Below are positions 46,480-58,860 of a stretch of DNA of 64,000 nt, piece after piece; position 1 is the first letter of the stretch; every line of letters begins with the position of its first letter. This DNA comes from Zygnema cylindricum (lineage: Eukaryota > Streptophyta > Zygnematophyceae > Zygnematales > Zygnemataceae), in the NCBI GenBank assembly GCA_037447655.1, contig JBBHKE010003429.1:48512-112511 (forward strand), given 5' to 3'. The notes under the pieces are model-generated. The model was not told where the DNA came from and made no database searches. It worked only from the letters and a program-made list of their open reading frames with translations. A program made the position numbers and the translations under genes.

Positions 46480-48354
46480 TTCCTACACTCTTAAGTTTAA
46501 CAAATAATCCAACAAGCTCATTGCATAAATGTATCTTGCTTCCTCCCTTATACACATAGGCACTTAGTTTTTGATATGTTGATTGCGGGTGCTAAATAGT
46601 TCCACTCATATAACACATGTAGGCTAGGGGTGGTTTTCCACAGAGTGTTGCGAGGGAATAATCATATGTAAAGCGTCTTTGTGGGAGGTTTGGGGTTTGG
46701 GAAAAGTTTTGGGATATTGGGCTCCATTGTCATTGGTAAGTGACCAATTTTGAGGGTTGGGTGAAAGTCATAGCTAATAACAATCAGTTTTCGAGGATGG
46801 AGAGAGGTGGGCGGCGTTAGGGAATATTCATTTTTCATTTTTACCACTTCATTTTATTGAAAGAAAAAGGTTGGCTTGGAGGGAATTTTCAAACAAGTTT
46901 TTTCTCTGTGGAATTGATTTTTATTTCTTCAACTGCGAAAAAAATGTGACGATTCAATTATTGGAAGGAAAACAAGACAAGTTAAAAAAATGTCAAAGAA
47001 GTCCAGATAAAAATTTTCATTAGGTAGTGAAAACATTGTTGTGCAAAATACACAACTCATATTTTCATTCGTCCTTTCTCTGCACGCTTTATAGTTCTAT
47101 AGGGTTACTTTGAGGGTTTAACATATTATCTTTCGAAGAAGTTGCATAACAATATCATTTTTTTTTTCATTAATAAAGTTTCACCAAACCGAATTCTTTG
47201 ATGAAAATTGTATTTTGAAGGCAAAACATATGTTGGAGAACCAAAAAAGATGTGAAAAATTATTACGTTATATTGGAAAAGTATGTGAAAGAAAAAACCG
47301 AACAACCAAACAAAAAAATAACAAAAAAAAACAAAAACAAAAACAAATATTTTGATGTCAAAAAGGTGGAAACATGTGCTAAATAAACAAAGGTATAAAG
47401 AAATGAAGACTTAGTGCAATACATTGCAAATTATACAAAAAAAACATTGAAAATGCTTAGAAGTCAACCCAACGAGTGAATTCATCAAATTTCTTAAAGA
47501 GTGGTTGAAAATATGATATGAACCAATCTAAAAGTTAGATGACCGAAACCATTTCATAGAAATGATAGATAGCAAAAAAAAAGGATGTGTACAGAACTAC
47601 CTCATTCAAGTATTATTTAACAATCACTAACACAATTTTTGATTTTTACTTGAAGAGATGTTTTATACTCTCTAGGAAATAGAGCGTATTCTAAAGTAAA
47701 ACCTTTACCATGTAAACAAATGATAACTTTGATATTTTTCATTTATTTAACAGCTTTGTTTTAGATTGTTTGAACTTAGAAAACATGTCGTTTTGGACCT
47801 ACAAAATTAAGTGTGCGGATTTTTTATTACAGTCGCGAATGTAAACTTTTTACTTTATGGACTGATATGTTCCAATTTTCAAATAATTGTAATTTTAAAC
47901 ATACGTTTCGATATACAGATGAAAATTAGCAAAAATGTTGTTGAACAAATGCATTTAGTTGTATTCAGGGTTATTCTTAAGGAATCAAAGCCTGTAATCT
48001 TTGTCAATGTCCCAATGATCTTCAGTTTCCAAAACACTTTTTCGGCTATAGCCTTTCAATTCTGACGGAAGATGAAAGCGGATCCGGAGAAAAGAAAAAA
48101 AAAAGAGTTAGGTTGTGGGGGAGAAAGTATTGCCAAGAATAACAATAAACCCAAAATGAAGCCCATACTCGAATCCCGAATAGCATCCGAATAATCAAAA
48201 TCCAAACAAACTAAAATCTGAACGCTAAAGCTAGAGAGTAAAAAACTAAAACTTAGGAGCCTAAATCCCAAAAATCTGAAAAACAAACACCTAGATTAAG
48301 AAACCACAAAAGGTCAATATACTCCAAATGCTAAGAACCAAAACCCACGAAAAC
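46480..48354. other. AT-rich intergenic DNA
   Basis: There is no recognisable gene or repeat. The frames at 47811-48065 (+) and 48056-48286 (-) have AT-driven composition and no motif. Confidence 0.5.
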
Positions 48355-48936
48355 TCAAAAGCCTACAAACAATGTAAGTGCATACGTCCACGAAAAACAT
48401 ACATAGGAAACCAAATGTGAATCCACAATCTCGCCTTTAGGAATGGCCATGACTTGTACTTTGCACACCACAATATATGTGGATCGCCGCACTCTGATCC
48501 AAACATAGCGACCTTCCAATCCGGAGCACATCACTTCCAAAGGATACCCCGCGCCATTTCTTCGAAGCTATAAGTCGCATAACGGAGATTGGGAAATCGC
48601 GCGCCCTAAGCTCTCCCGTCGCTGACCCACAATTCCATTCCGTCCAAAACGACTCAAAAGTCCGACAGACGCGCTGCTATGCTCTGGAATTCCGTAAAAT
48701 GTAACGGAATCTATGATGGAAGGCCGTCATGAGTCAAGTCGAATGGGCGTTTGAGAGGAGAACGTGGATTGGACGCATTCGGTGTAGTCAAGATCCTTCT
48801 TGGGATCGGATTTTGCGAAAATCCCGTCGACAACATTGTTAGCAGTACACTCTCTATTTTCGGTTCCGGCACATATTCCGCCACGGTCGACGGGAGACAT
48901 GAAAATTGGAGAATGTAACACCATGTTTACTGTGAA
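48355..48936 (-). pseudogene. Fucolectin-like (F5/8 type C) domain, two in-frame stops
   Basis: One - strand frame runs from about 48936 to 48355 and reads as a fucolectin/tachylectin-4-type domain. In order it has VNMVLHSPIFMS, NNVVDGIFAKS, DYTECVQSTF, TPIRLD, a TGA, then SIIDSVTFYGIPEHSS, LLSRFG, a TAG, and VMCSGLEGRYVWIRV followed by YIVVCKVQV. The last two match the GRYVxIxLP...LxLCEVEV signature that closes this fold, and the first TGA stands where the usual DLGR has Gly. Such domains bind fucose or other glycans, often in secreted or surface proteins. With two stops this looks like a pseudogene; codon reassignment is unlikely because the hydrolase has neither codon within its exons. No signal peptide or further exons were found. 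Confidence 0.65.
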
Positions 48937-49028
48937 ATCGGCATGAAAAAACAGTAATAAAAATTGTGTTAGATATTTTTGTGTAAAATTGAAATACTAA
49001 GATATAATTTATTAACATTGTCACTTTC

Positions 49029-49280
49029 AACTAGTAACTGGCTGAGCGGGAGTGGGAGAGGGAGAGAAGAGGAAAAAAGAGAGGAAAAGGAAATGGGAGA
49101 GGAGAAGGAAGAGGGAGGAGAGAAAGCGGGAGAGGGAGAGGAAAAGGGAGAGGGAGAGGGAAAGGGAGAGGGAGATGGTGAAGGAGAGGGTGAGAAGGGA
49201 GAAAGAGAGGGAAAGGGAGAGGAGTGGCAGTGAGAGAGACAGAGGGAGATAAAAAGTGGGAGAGAGAGAGAGACATAGAG
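49029..49280. repeat. GA-rich low-complexity tract
   Basis: GGGAGA-type repeats cover about 250 bp. All long frames here are artefacts. Confidence 0.9.
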
Positions 49281-49401
49281 GTACCATCTTTTCGAATCAC
49301 TTTTACTGATAGAGCAACCACCGTTACGTGAATCGCCACTATCGCCACTTCTTTCGCACATGTGAACAGTGGAGCCATGGCTGGTCTGCGTTCCCGGTAG
49401 G

Positions 49402-50357
49402 TTTAATAGGATCTCCTACCTGTCAGAAAATCCCATTACTACAACCAATTTCAACCACATATTCCACACATTGGAAAATACACATCCACATTGGAAAGCA
49501 CTCACATAACGATAAACTTTAAATTAGAAGAAGCTTCTATCCACGTAACATTAGCTTTGTCTCTTGCCCTCGTGGCTCAACCCTTCTATTTAAAGTGTTT
49601 TCCACTACTCTCCACTCTTAATAATTCTATCTATTAACTACTAAAACACTACTTAGTTTGTAAGAGATTTCAATGCAAAAATGTCATTGCTCCAATTTGG
49701 TTTTAATCGCTCAGAACCAAGATTAGTCAAAATTTTCACAAACTTTTCCACAAGAAAAGATGTTTACTCTCCTCTTAGATTTCACTATTTATCCATCATC
49801 GCCGTGGACTCGCCAAGCCAGAGTCAATGCTCTATTTAACAGGTTTTACCTAGGCGAATCATTGATCAGCAAGGACTCAGACTGACTAATGCAAAAACGT
49901 GCAAAATCTCTTAATAACTACGTAGCATATCTAACCAATCAAACGCTACGTTTCACTATGTAACATTTACGTGCAAAAGTGCGAGCCGAACAAAACATGA
50001 CTTCACACGAACGTGCGTCGCAAATTTCTCACGCGAAACTTCTTACGAAATTCCAAAAAGTGAAAGTCACGTTTTGTACTAAAAATTGTACGAAACGAAC
50101 AATCATTTGTACTTTAATGAAATATTGATTTCGTTTAGTACTTTATAAACGTACGCCTTAAATTCCGCGCCTAGTTTGACCCTTAACTCGTAACAATAAC
50201 CTCACGCTGTCGACTAAATACACCAATCACTATATCTTTTAAAATACAACCCCAAATCGTGCAATTCTTTCGCGGACGTCTATCAAATTCAAAACTCTAT
50301 ATTCATAACACTTAAATACCTAATTACAAACAAGTTCGATCCACTATTACCGTTATA
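49402..50357 (-). repeat. 3' LTR of gypsy #2
   Basis: 956 bp, aligned throughout with 38412-39379; the outer end is decayed (TTTAATAGG for TGTAACAGG) and the inner end is CGTTATA. Confidence 0.9.
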
Positions 50358-50479
50358 TCATCCCCTGTTTATATTTAACTAACCTCATATATAACACATT
50401 TAATTCTCAAGACAGGACTTTTATATTATTATCTCTCCAATAACTTTGTAAAACTCAAAAAATTTATCTTCTAAAGTTA

Positions 50480-51058
50480 ACTCTTCTTCCGCCCTTCCTA
50501 GATAATGAACTTGCCAAAATACAATATTACTGACCTTAAATCGTTGACTAACCCAATCTATTACTCATCTGTGGACCTCATGTTCTATAATTATTGAGGG
50601 ATCCAATTCCAATTATTCTTCAGTTGGTCGAAGATTGGCTTGTTTCAGTTGACTAATATGTATCAGTGGATGAATTTTTTTGAATGCGGAAAGTCCAATT
50701 TGGAAGCAATTGACGATATCATCTCAATTACAGTACATGGTCCGATGTACTTAGGAGCAAATTTCCCCATATGATCCGATTGCCCCTCGATCTTGCACCT
50801 GTAATGAGTTGTTGAAAGCCAAACATTGTCAACTCTGCTTACCAACCAATCTCCTCGTTTGCAGTTAGCATTTAATTCTTGCCTTCTTTGTGCCTCCTCT
50901 CATGCATCCCAGACTATTTTCCAAACTGTTTCAATGTATTCCCAAAACTCTGTTCCAAAACTCCTATTCTCTTGAGTGACCCATTTTATAAATTCTAATG
51001 CTTCTCTCAGTTAGTATCCGTATGCAACTTCAAACGGTGAGAATCCTGTACTAGCATG
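50480..51058 (-). pseudogene. Gypsy #2 integrase C-terminus, downstream part
   Basis: The - strand frame at 50845-50663 has KIEGQSDHMGKFAPKYIGP followed by CTVIEMISS, the same as gypsy #1 at 39830-39722. It continues toward 51058, where the copia-like element is inserted at the position equivalent to about 40080 of gypsy #1. The rest of integrase resumes at 55893. Confidence 0.85.
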
Positions 51059-52117
51059 TGTTGTCCATAGCCTTTTTCAGCCATGGACTACAATCGGAAA
51101 CATCAAAGACTACCCCTCAAAAAGCTGTGTTTCAGACAACACAGATTACTCCACAATAAAAAAAAAATCCCCGAAAACTGCACCAATAGGCAGTATAATA
51201 TAGACACTATAAGTCCCAAAGTTACAGTCAAATCCACTAAGGAATCTAGAAGATATAAGCTCAATAGTTTCACAAAAACAAGTGACAACTTCACAAATTA
51301 ACCACTAGGACCCCTCATAGAATTTTACAGAAATAACAGAATTGGTTGAACCTGCACACACATATATATTCTATATCATAGAATAACTTCACAAAGTTTC
51401 ACATGTAAACACCAAACTGGGTGATCACACCAACAGGTCAAAGATGCAGAAAACAGTTTGCCATTGCTTTGATAAACTTGATTGTGATACTCAAAATATT
51501 CTAAGTCCTACAAGTTATACTCAGAGAGTTCACTAGTGAATGTACGGAGGCATACCAGCCGTACGCTATCTACCATCTACCTAAACTATTGTAAGTATAC
51601 CCGAATAGTTGGAGGTATGTGAGACTGAACAAATCTACACCAATAAACTAATTAGCAAAAAGACAAACTTATGTTGTAAAGAATATTTACACCAACATCT
51701 CCACAATCTTCGTATGTCAAAAACCAAGCTACCACTAAGCAACCACTAAACAAATATCATTACTCAGAATATATACTATTCATATTATCCGCAGCTGCGA
51801 CAGTTGCTTTGTCCTTACGGATCATATCAAACTATCCCCAGCTACGTTGACTTGTCTGCATCGCAGCTGCTCCGTACCGACGGCGCGTTTCAACATTTTG
51901 TTTACTTCACATCGGGTCGCTTCGCGATCCGCCGTCTATTTGTCAATGCTTGTTCACGCCACTCAATGAGTCTTTTATATCACTTAAATTATATCGGCTC
52001 GCTCGCTCCCCCTATCGATGAATCCATTCGAATCTCCACATTAAATTCCATTGCGCACGAACAGTCACAAGCCCACAAAATGTCGCATATGTATGAAACA
52101 AAATTTTCAAAACAACA
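51059..52117 (-). repeat. 3' LTR of the copia-like element
   Basis: 1059 bp, ends TGTTGTCC and AAAACAACA. It is similar over its whole length to 54852-55892, with scattered substitutions and small indels. Confidence 0.9.
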
Positions 52118-53169
52118 CTCCCCCAAAAATTTAGTTTCGTGCACCCAAAATACCATATGCAGCGTGAAATGATATGTTGAAATGGTGGGCTAGTTTTTCA
52201 TCACATTCCAGTTTGAAAACAATATACAGCATGCACTGCTATGCTACGCTACTTTGACATCGCAGCCGTAGCAGCTGCTCCATTCTACTCTCAACTTCCC
52301 CCTCACAACCTCATCTATTGAGGACTAAAACTTTCAAAACAACACTCCCCTAAAGCTTTAGACTCAGTACTTCATTATGTCTGTAAACATTTAGACCCCA
52401 ATAGACGTACATACAAAAAGCAAGAATGTATATAATATTCATCTTTTGAAAAAATTTCTCTCACAACCTCCACTGCTAAACATTCAAGACTTTACACAAA
52501 CAATCACAACTTTACTACTTCTGCTGACGTCACCACTGTTTTTGCTGCTTCCTTCCATGTCTTCCATCATTCGACTTCGTTAACTGCCTCCTTGCAAAAT
52601 CCGTTGTTTTTGAATATACATTGTTTTGTTGCCTTTTTGTACCCTCTTTGTTTTGGTTTCAGTGCAGATTCTACACATTCATACAGAATTAATATCATCC
52701 TCTTACAACTCCCCGTATGCCATGAATGGCCAAATTGTCGTTTTACTAATGCTATAACACCTCTCCTGTAAATCCGAATTTCCACTCGTATTCGTCACAC
52801 TGCCATATTATCAGATTTGTCGAAAATCTATCTTCTACACACTTTCATCAAACAATTGTTGTACTTCCTCCCCTAACAAATACTTCCACGCCTATCTTTC
52901 CAATCTGTGTTGCGTCGTTGTTTCGCGACGTGAACTGCTTCCGATGATTTACCACTGCTTTCGCTGCGTTCTTCGTCTTCAAAAATATATAAATGAAACT
53001 TTTTGTTTCTTTTCAACTAACTCAACAAGGAATAACACCAAATCTTAAATCCTACCAAAAATATCGAATGTCAAAAGTTGTTGTCTTTATAAGACATGCA
53101 TGTAATAAAAGTTTTTCCAAATTTAAGATTTCTCTAAATTCACGTTCTTCAAAAATGTCCTCCTGAAAA

Positions 53170-53853
53170 TCATTTCTCTTGCTCTCTTCTCTTGATCACT
53201 TTCTGAACATGTTTTCTTCTGCCTTTGATCCTTTGTCTTTTCTGACAATTTACATTTCTGTCATAATTTTCTACTCGTTTAATGTCAAAAGTATTAATTT
53301 TCTGTTTTACCTTTATATTTTTCTCCATAGATTTGCTACTCCCATTAACTTCATTCATGTGAGAAATTTTAATTTTGATTCTTCTTCTTTTCAGCTGCAC
53401 TCTTTTCTTCCTATTTTCCTTTCATTTATTTATAACTTTTGCATATCTATTACATTTTTCACTCTCACAAATTTTTTTTCTCACTCCAATTTTCTGAACA
53501 TTTTTTCTTTCTTCTTCTCCTAGTTCACCAATTTCCACATCCACCTTATTTCCGGTTTCTGCTTCTAAGTGTCCATCTCTTCCTTCAACTCCTCTTACTT
53601 CAGTTGACAAACTCTCTTGTAAGCAATTTTCACTCACCGATTTGTCATCTGATAAGGTCACAAAAATCGTGTCCTTCTCTCTTTCGTCCTTCACCACACT
53701 ATCTTCGGTGACATAACTCCTTCCACCTGTTTCCACATTATACACGTCATTCCTAATTTCGATTTTCTTCATATCTTCGCCCGGTCCTTCCTTAAAAACT
53801 GGGTTAAATTTATTAGTCTTTATGTTTAAGAATTTTCCGGCTTCCATTTCCAA
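53170..53853 (-). CDS. Charged frames downstream of gag in the copia-like element
   Basis: Two consecutive - strand frames (53853-53422, 143 residues; 53400-53170, 76 residues) encode acidic then basic sequence: the first is rich in Glu, Asp and Val, and the second contains KRRRIKIKI and RREQEK. No catalytic motif of protease, integrase or reverse transcriptase is present. They may be a gag extension or an element-specific protein. They may be one original frame broken near 53410. Confidence 0.4.
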
Positions 53854-53980
53854 TTGACCTTCACTACCTCCATTTTTTCTTACTACAATAAATTCTTCCT
53901 CCTGTTACTCTTTGTTACTCACCAATCTGTCGTCGAGAAAAGGGACAGACACGAAATCTTTTTCTATCACCTCTTGCTTC

Positions 53981-54844
53981 TCATTTCGAAAAAACATAGA
54001 AGGTCGGTAAGTAAATAAATTCGTCAACACACGGTGTATCCCTTTTGTCATTGGTCCAGTCTTGTCTCTCACTCACGAAAGCACTTGATTCTCTTCGTGT
54101 TGAGGGTCGAACTAGATTGTTGTCCCATCTATCTCTGAAATTCCCTATAACACATGCACTTTTATACGACGGACATACCCTGAAGGTATGTCCTAAATCA
54201 TTATAATAAAAAAAATTCTTTGGCCGATCTCCAAACTCGCTATTCTTTTTAATTTTTTGAAACGAAGACTTAGATTCCTTTATATTCGTCTGACTTGATA
54301 ACACCTTTCTATTAGCCTTTTCATCTAGAACAACACGTGTTGCTACAGTTAAGCTGTAATCTCTTTTATCAATTAAAGTCAATCGATCTAATGCACTCTT
54401 ATATTCTTTAGGTAGACTTCTCATTAACAATATAGCTTGTTGGGCATCTGTAAAGTTTCCTCTTGCCAAATCATTTTATGCAAATAATACTTGTAAGTCA
54501 ATACAGTGTTTCTCCATCCTACCTCCTACATACCTGTGTTTAACTATTTTGGTAACACTGCTAAGCCAATGATGTAAAGAAGTCTTTGCATACATACATT
54601 CTAAGCACTTCCATAATTCATATGCCTTTTTAAAACTTAGGTATGACATTACCAAATCCTCAGTCAAGGAGTTCTTCATAACCATTAGGCACTCATGATT
54701 TTTTCTTTTCCATCCATTTGATTTTTCGCCCAAGGTATCGTCCACCACATCCATTAGCTCCATCATCTCAAAGTAGCTCTCGAGTGCATCCTCCCAGTAG
54801 TGATATTTTGATCCATCAAATATGGGTAGCCATGGGTGTGGGCT
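53981..54844 (-). CDS. Copia-type Gag polyprotein, frame-broken
   Basis: The first frame begins at the ATG within the primer-binding site (54842-54844; an upstream in-frame ATG at 54875 lies in the LTR) and reads LPIFDGSKYHYWEDALESYF, the usual Gag start of copia elements (xFDGxNYxxW). It continues with YLSFKKAYELWKCLECMYA. After a stop at about 54476 the second frame has ARGNFTDAQQAILLMRSLPK, which matches the UBN2-type Gag core (LLxxLPxxY). Near 54210-54170 FYYNDLGHTFRVC is a CCHC knuckle whose first Cys is lost. So this is a real copia Gag with one frame break and a damaged zinc knuckle. Confidence 0.78.
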
Positions 54845-54851
54845 CATAACC
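54838..54851 (-). promoter_or_regulatory. Primer-binding site matching a tRNA anticodon arm
   Basis: The - strand sequence just inside the LTR, GGTTATGAGCCC, is the exact complement of GGGCTCATAACC, the anticodon arm of initiator Met tRNA as in yeast. It is not the complement of a tRNA 3' end. Priming from a tRNA half is known for Drosophila copia and yeast Ty5. The ATG of gag lies inside this site. Confidence 0.65.
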
Positions 54852-55892
54852 TTTTGTCCATAGCCTATTTCAACCATGGACTACACTCGGATGCACCACA
54901 AACTACCTCTCAAACAGCTATGTTTCAGACAACAGAGATTACTCCACAATAAAAAAAATCCCCTCAAACTGCACCAATAGGCAGTATACTATTGAAACTA
55001 TAAGCTCCCAAAGTAACAGCCAAATCCACCAAGGAATCTAGAAGATATAAGCTTAAGAGTTTCACAAAAACAGCTGACAGCTTCACAAATTAACCACTTA
55101 GACCTCTCATAAAATCTTACAAAAATAACATAATAGGATGAAACTGCACACACATATAGATTCTATATCATAAAACAACTTCACAAAGTTTCACATGAAA
55201 ACACCAAACAGGATATCACACGAAAAGGTCAAAGATGCAGAAAACAGTTTGCCATTGCTTTGATAAACTTGACTGTGATACTCAAAATATTCTAAGTCCT
55301 ACAAGTTATACTCAGAGAGTTCACTAGTGAATGTATGGAGGCATACCAGCCGTAGAGTATCTACCATCTACCTAAACTATTGTAAGTATACCTGAATAGT
55401 TCAAGGTATGTCAGACTGAACAAATCTACGCTAATAAACTAATTAGCAAAAAAACAAACCTATGTTGTACTGAATATTTACACCGATATCTCCACAATCT
55501 TCGTACGTCAAAAACCAAGCTACCACTAAGCAACCACTAAACAAATATCATTACTCAGAATCTATACTATTCATATTATCCGCAGCTGCGACAGTTGCTT
55601 TGTCCGTACAGATCATATCGAATTATCCGCAGTTGCGTTAACTTGTCTACATCGCAGCTGCTGCGTACCGACGGCTCGTTTCAACATTTTGTTTACTAGC
55701 GATCTGTCGTCCATTTTTCAATGTTTGTTCACGCCACTCAATGAGTCTTTTACATCAATTAAATTATATCCGTTCGTTCGCTCCCCCAATCCATGAATCC
55801 ATTCGAATCTCCACATTAAATTCCATTGCGCACAAACTACCACAAGCAAACAAAATGTCGTGTACGCACGAAACAAACTTTTCAAAACAACA
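54852..55892 (-). repeat. 5' LTR of the copia-like element
   Basis: 1041 bp, partner of 51059-52117. The inner end is TTTTGTCC where the other LTR has TGTTGTCC, and the outer end is AAACAACA. Confidence 0.9.
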
Positions 55893-57340
55893 TCATGTTT
55901 ACATGAATTGTATGCAAATTTCATTAATGGCAGTTTAGATTCCATGTGTTCTGGACTCCAATGCAAACAGTCCTAAACATTTCCTCCAGTGTAGTGTTAA
56001 TCCTTTATGTCTGTCTATCTGTTTGATGATGATAAGAGGTACTCATTTTTAATTGAGTGCCTAAATTTTGCAGCAATTTTTTCCAAAATGCAGAGGTAAA
56101 TTTTGAATCTCTATCACTGACTAAAGACAGAGAAACTTCGCGATGTCTAACCATGTTGTCAAAATATAGCTTTGCGATATCTACAACTGAATGAGTAGTT
56201 TTGCAAGGGATAAATTTTTCCATTTTATTAAACATATCAACTACGACCATAATATCATTTCTTCAAGATGTAGCTGGCAATCTGACGATAAAATCCATAC
56301 TGAAAGACTCCCATGGTCTTTCAGGGATATCCAAAGGTTTTAAAAGGCCCCTAGGTTTTTGGTTGCTAGGTTTACTTTTTTAGCAGGGGACACAACTTTC
56401 CACGTGTTTTGACACCTCTTTTGCCATCGCTAGCCAAAAGAATCTACTCTGCAACTGACTAAGAGTTTTATCTCGACCTAGATGTCCCAAATGCTCATAG
56501 GCTTCCCGTAAAAGTTGTTTTCTCATGTCTCTCACTTCAAAAATGCATAATCTATCCCCTGTCCGCAAATACAGTAAACCATCCTCCAATCTTAAGTTTT
56601 TGACATGCCTCTCATTCAATGGGTCAAAGTTCCTTTCCGAAATATTCTTGCAAATCACAGCAAAATAAGAATCTTTATCATAACCATTATTAACAGCATT
56701 AAAAAAAAATTCATCCCAAACCATCACACTTATTTCAAAACATCTACTTAAAGGATCTGCGACTACATTTGTCTTCCCAAAAATGTGTTAGACATTAAAT
56801 TTTAAATATGCCAATTTGTGCATCCACCTTACCTGTCTGCCACTCATAATCTGTGCATCACTTTATCTTTGTAGATAGGAGAGTGCCTTATTATCAGAAT
56901 TAACTCCAAATTCTTTATTATGCAAATAACAACGCCATTTCACGAATGCATGAACAATTGCAAGTAATTCTTTTTCCCAATTAATTTGAGGATTATGTTC
57001 AGTTAACCAGAGCTTTCTCAGTATTAGCTCCTCACTACCCAAATTCATTATTTCACACACAACTTTCATTTAATAACCTTGGATATCAAATTCTATTGTG
57101 TCAGTTTGTAAATCTAATGTGGACTTATTACCATTTGCCACTTAAACATGCAAAGGTTTTTCCCTTATGACTCTAGGAATTTTATTTTCCTCTACAAACT
57201 TATGTGAAATAAAATTATGTGTAGCACGTGAATATACCATAACTCTCAATGGTTCCCTTTCCACTAAAGACTCGAATCTCATCAAACTGTGTCTGGTGTC
57301 ATTGTTACTTAATTGTCCTTACATAGGTCTGTTGTTAAGT
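55893..57340 (-). pseudogene. Gypsy #2 pol: protease fused to RNase H, plus integrase
   Basis: Read on the - strand. The protease region (57245-57000) has RATHNFISHKFVEE, preceded by VYS where VDSG is expected, so the catalytic Asp is lost, and ends in TEHNPQINW. The next residues are EKELLAIVHAFVKWRCYLH, which belongs to RNase H. RT is therefore absent at a clean in-frame junction near 56983. Then come WDEFFFNAVNNGYDKD, ESCVPC (zinc-binding Cys), and the integrase core with [17 protein letters not shown]. Beyond 56005 the frame breaks and continues to the copia-like insertion at 55892. Confidence 0.85.
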
Positions 57341-57567
57341 GTTTCATCAAAAGAATTGTTCAAACTATGAAGCATAGTTAACATCATAATTAATTTAGCT
57401 ATCCTAGCCTTTCCATTCATTAGCTTCCCCTCCAACGTTACCTCCTTAACCTCTGGATCGGGTCGACTCAACTGAGGACTGTCAGCTAGTCCTTTCCGTT
57501 TCCCACCTCTTGGGTTTTCCGCCCAGCTAGGTATAATGCTATATCTTCCTGAATACCTTCATTGACA

Positions 57568-58860
57568 TCAATTTTTTTTAAGAGATTCATTGACATCAAC
57601 TGTTTTAAGAGATCCCTTATCTATATAGTCTTTGGCGTAATGATCTAAACCTCCGCATTTAAAACAACTGACTTTCTTTTTTGGTTTTGTGCACTCTCTG
57701 CTGAAATGTCCATCCTCTCCACAGTTATAATTGTTATTTTTCTTCAGTTCTGCACACACAAATGCCCTATGACCTCTTTTTTGACAGATAGTGCATGTGG
57801 GAATGCTAAGATTGGGTTTTTGAGCATTAATACTTGGTTTATGACTCTTAATGTATCCCCCTCTTTTTTGAAACTTGTTTTCTGCATTAACAGTATGTCT
57901 ACCTCTCTGATTTCCCCGGAAGATATTTTGCCTATTCACCAGACCCGCATTCAGACCCTCTTTCACAAATTCCTCCTCACCCCACTCTGATACTTCATTG
58001 AAATTACCCCTAAGTGATCGAGTTTCCCGATTATACCCCAACTGATCCTCTAATTCCAATGTCTTATCCTATAATTCTTTCAAACTATTATATTTTTTAT
58101 GTTTCAGTTTTGATTTCAGTATAGGATTCAGATAGTTCAAAAAATGCAACTTAGCCATTTCATCAGTTAAACCTATGACATGAATGTTAGATGAGTCAAA
58201 TTCCACAATATAATCCTTCACATTCAACAATATAATCCTTCACAAATCCAGTCTGCTTACAACTCAACCACTTTTCTTCCATTCTAGATTTAAAAGTGAT
58301 GGACAAGAAACGCGCTTTGATCGTGGTCTTAAAAGGTTCCCAAACAACATTATCTGGAATCAAATTAGACCTTCTCTGAGTGTAATACCAAATCTGAGCA
58401 TCACATTTCAGACAGCTAACAGCAAAAAAAATGTAATCATCACGATCACAATTTCTAGATTTCAAATAATACTCCATATGAAAAATCGAAGCATCTAACT
58501 TATCAATCTTCTTACCATCTAATGATGGTGCCTCACTAATAGACAACTTCAAATCTTTTACTTCTTAGGTCTATCCTGATCATCCTCCCTAAAACTAGCA
58601 TTTCTCTTACTACTCTCACCCTTTTGGTCATTAATATCATTTTCAGTGTGAATTAAATTAGCAAGCTCATCCAATTTTTGATTTGAAACACTCATATTTT
58701 CCTTAACATCTTTCAATTCACTCTTCAATTCATAAATTTTTTCATCTACAACTGCAGCATGATTATTAAATCTTTTGACCAATTTCACAATACGCTCATT
58801 CAAAACATTTAAAGCATTTTCTATTTCACGTTTCCATGCAGAATTTGCCATTATCACATA
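57568..58860 (-). pseudogene. Gypsy #2 Gag with zinc knuckles
   Basis: Three consecutive - strand frames make up Gag. The N-terminal frame (58857-58558) is probably coiled-coil, with KIYELKSELKDVKENM. The central Gag core (58552-58196) has WEPFKTTIKARFLSITF, and the knuckle-bearing part is 58059-57568. The knuckles are CTICQKRGHRAFVC (complete), YNCGEDGHFSREC (first Cys lost) and CFKCGGLDHYAKDY (last Cys changed to Tyr). Gag packages the element RNA; with stops between the frames and damaged knuckles this copy is not functional. A duplicated phrase near 58205-58250 (ACAATATAATCCTTCACA) is at one of the breaks. Confidence 0.82.

Larger units (their letters stand above)
51059..55892 (-). mobile_element. 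Copia-like gag-only element inserted in gypsy #2
   Basis: Two LTRs of about 1.05 kb, in the same orientation, flank a 2.7 kb interior. The flanking 5-mers GCATG and TCATG fit a target duplication with one change. On the - strand the primer-binding site is GGTTATGAGCCC directly after the right LTR (54851 downward), and a polypurine tract (TTTTTGGGGGAG) precedes the left LTR at about 52118-52129. The interior has a copia-type gag and one further frame but no protease, integrase or RT motif. It therefore seems non-autonomous and would have depended on another element's enzymes. Confidence 0.85.
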
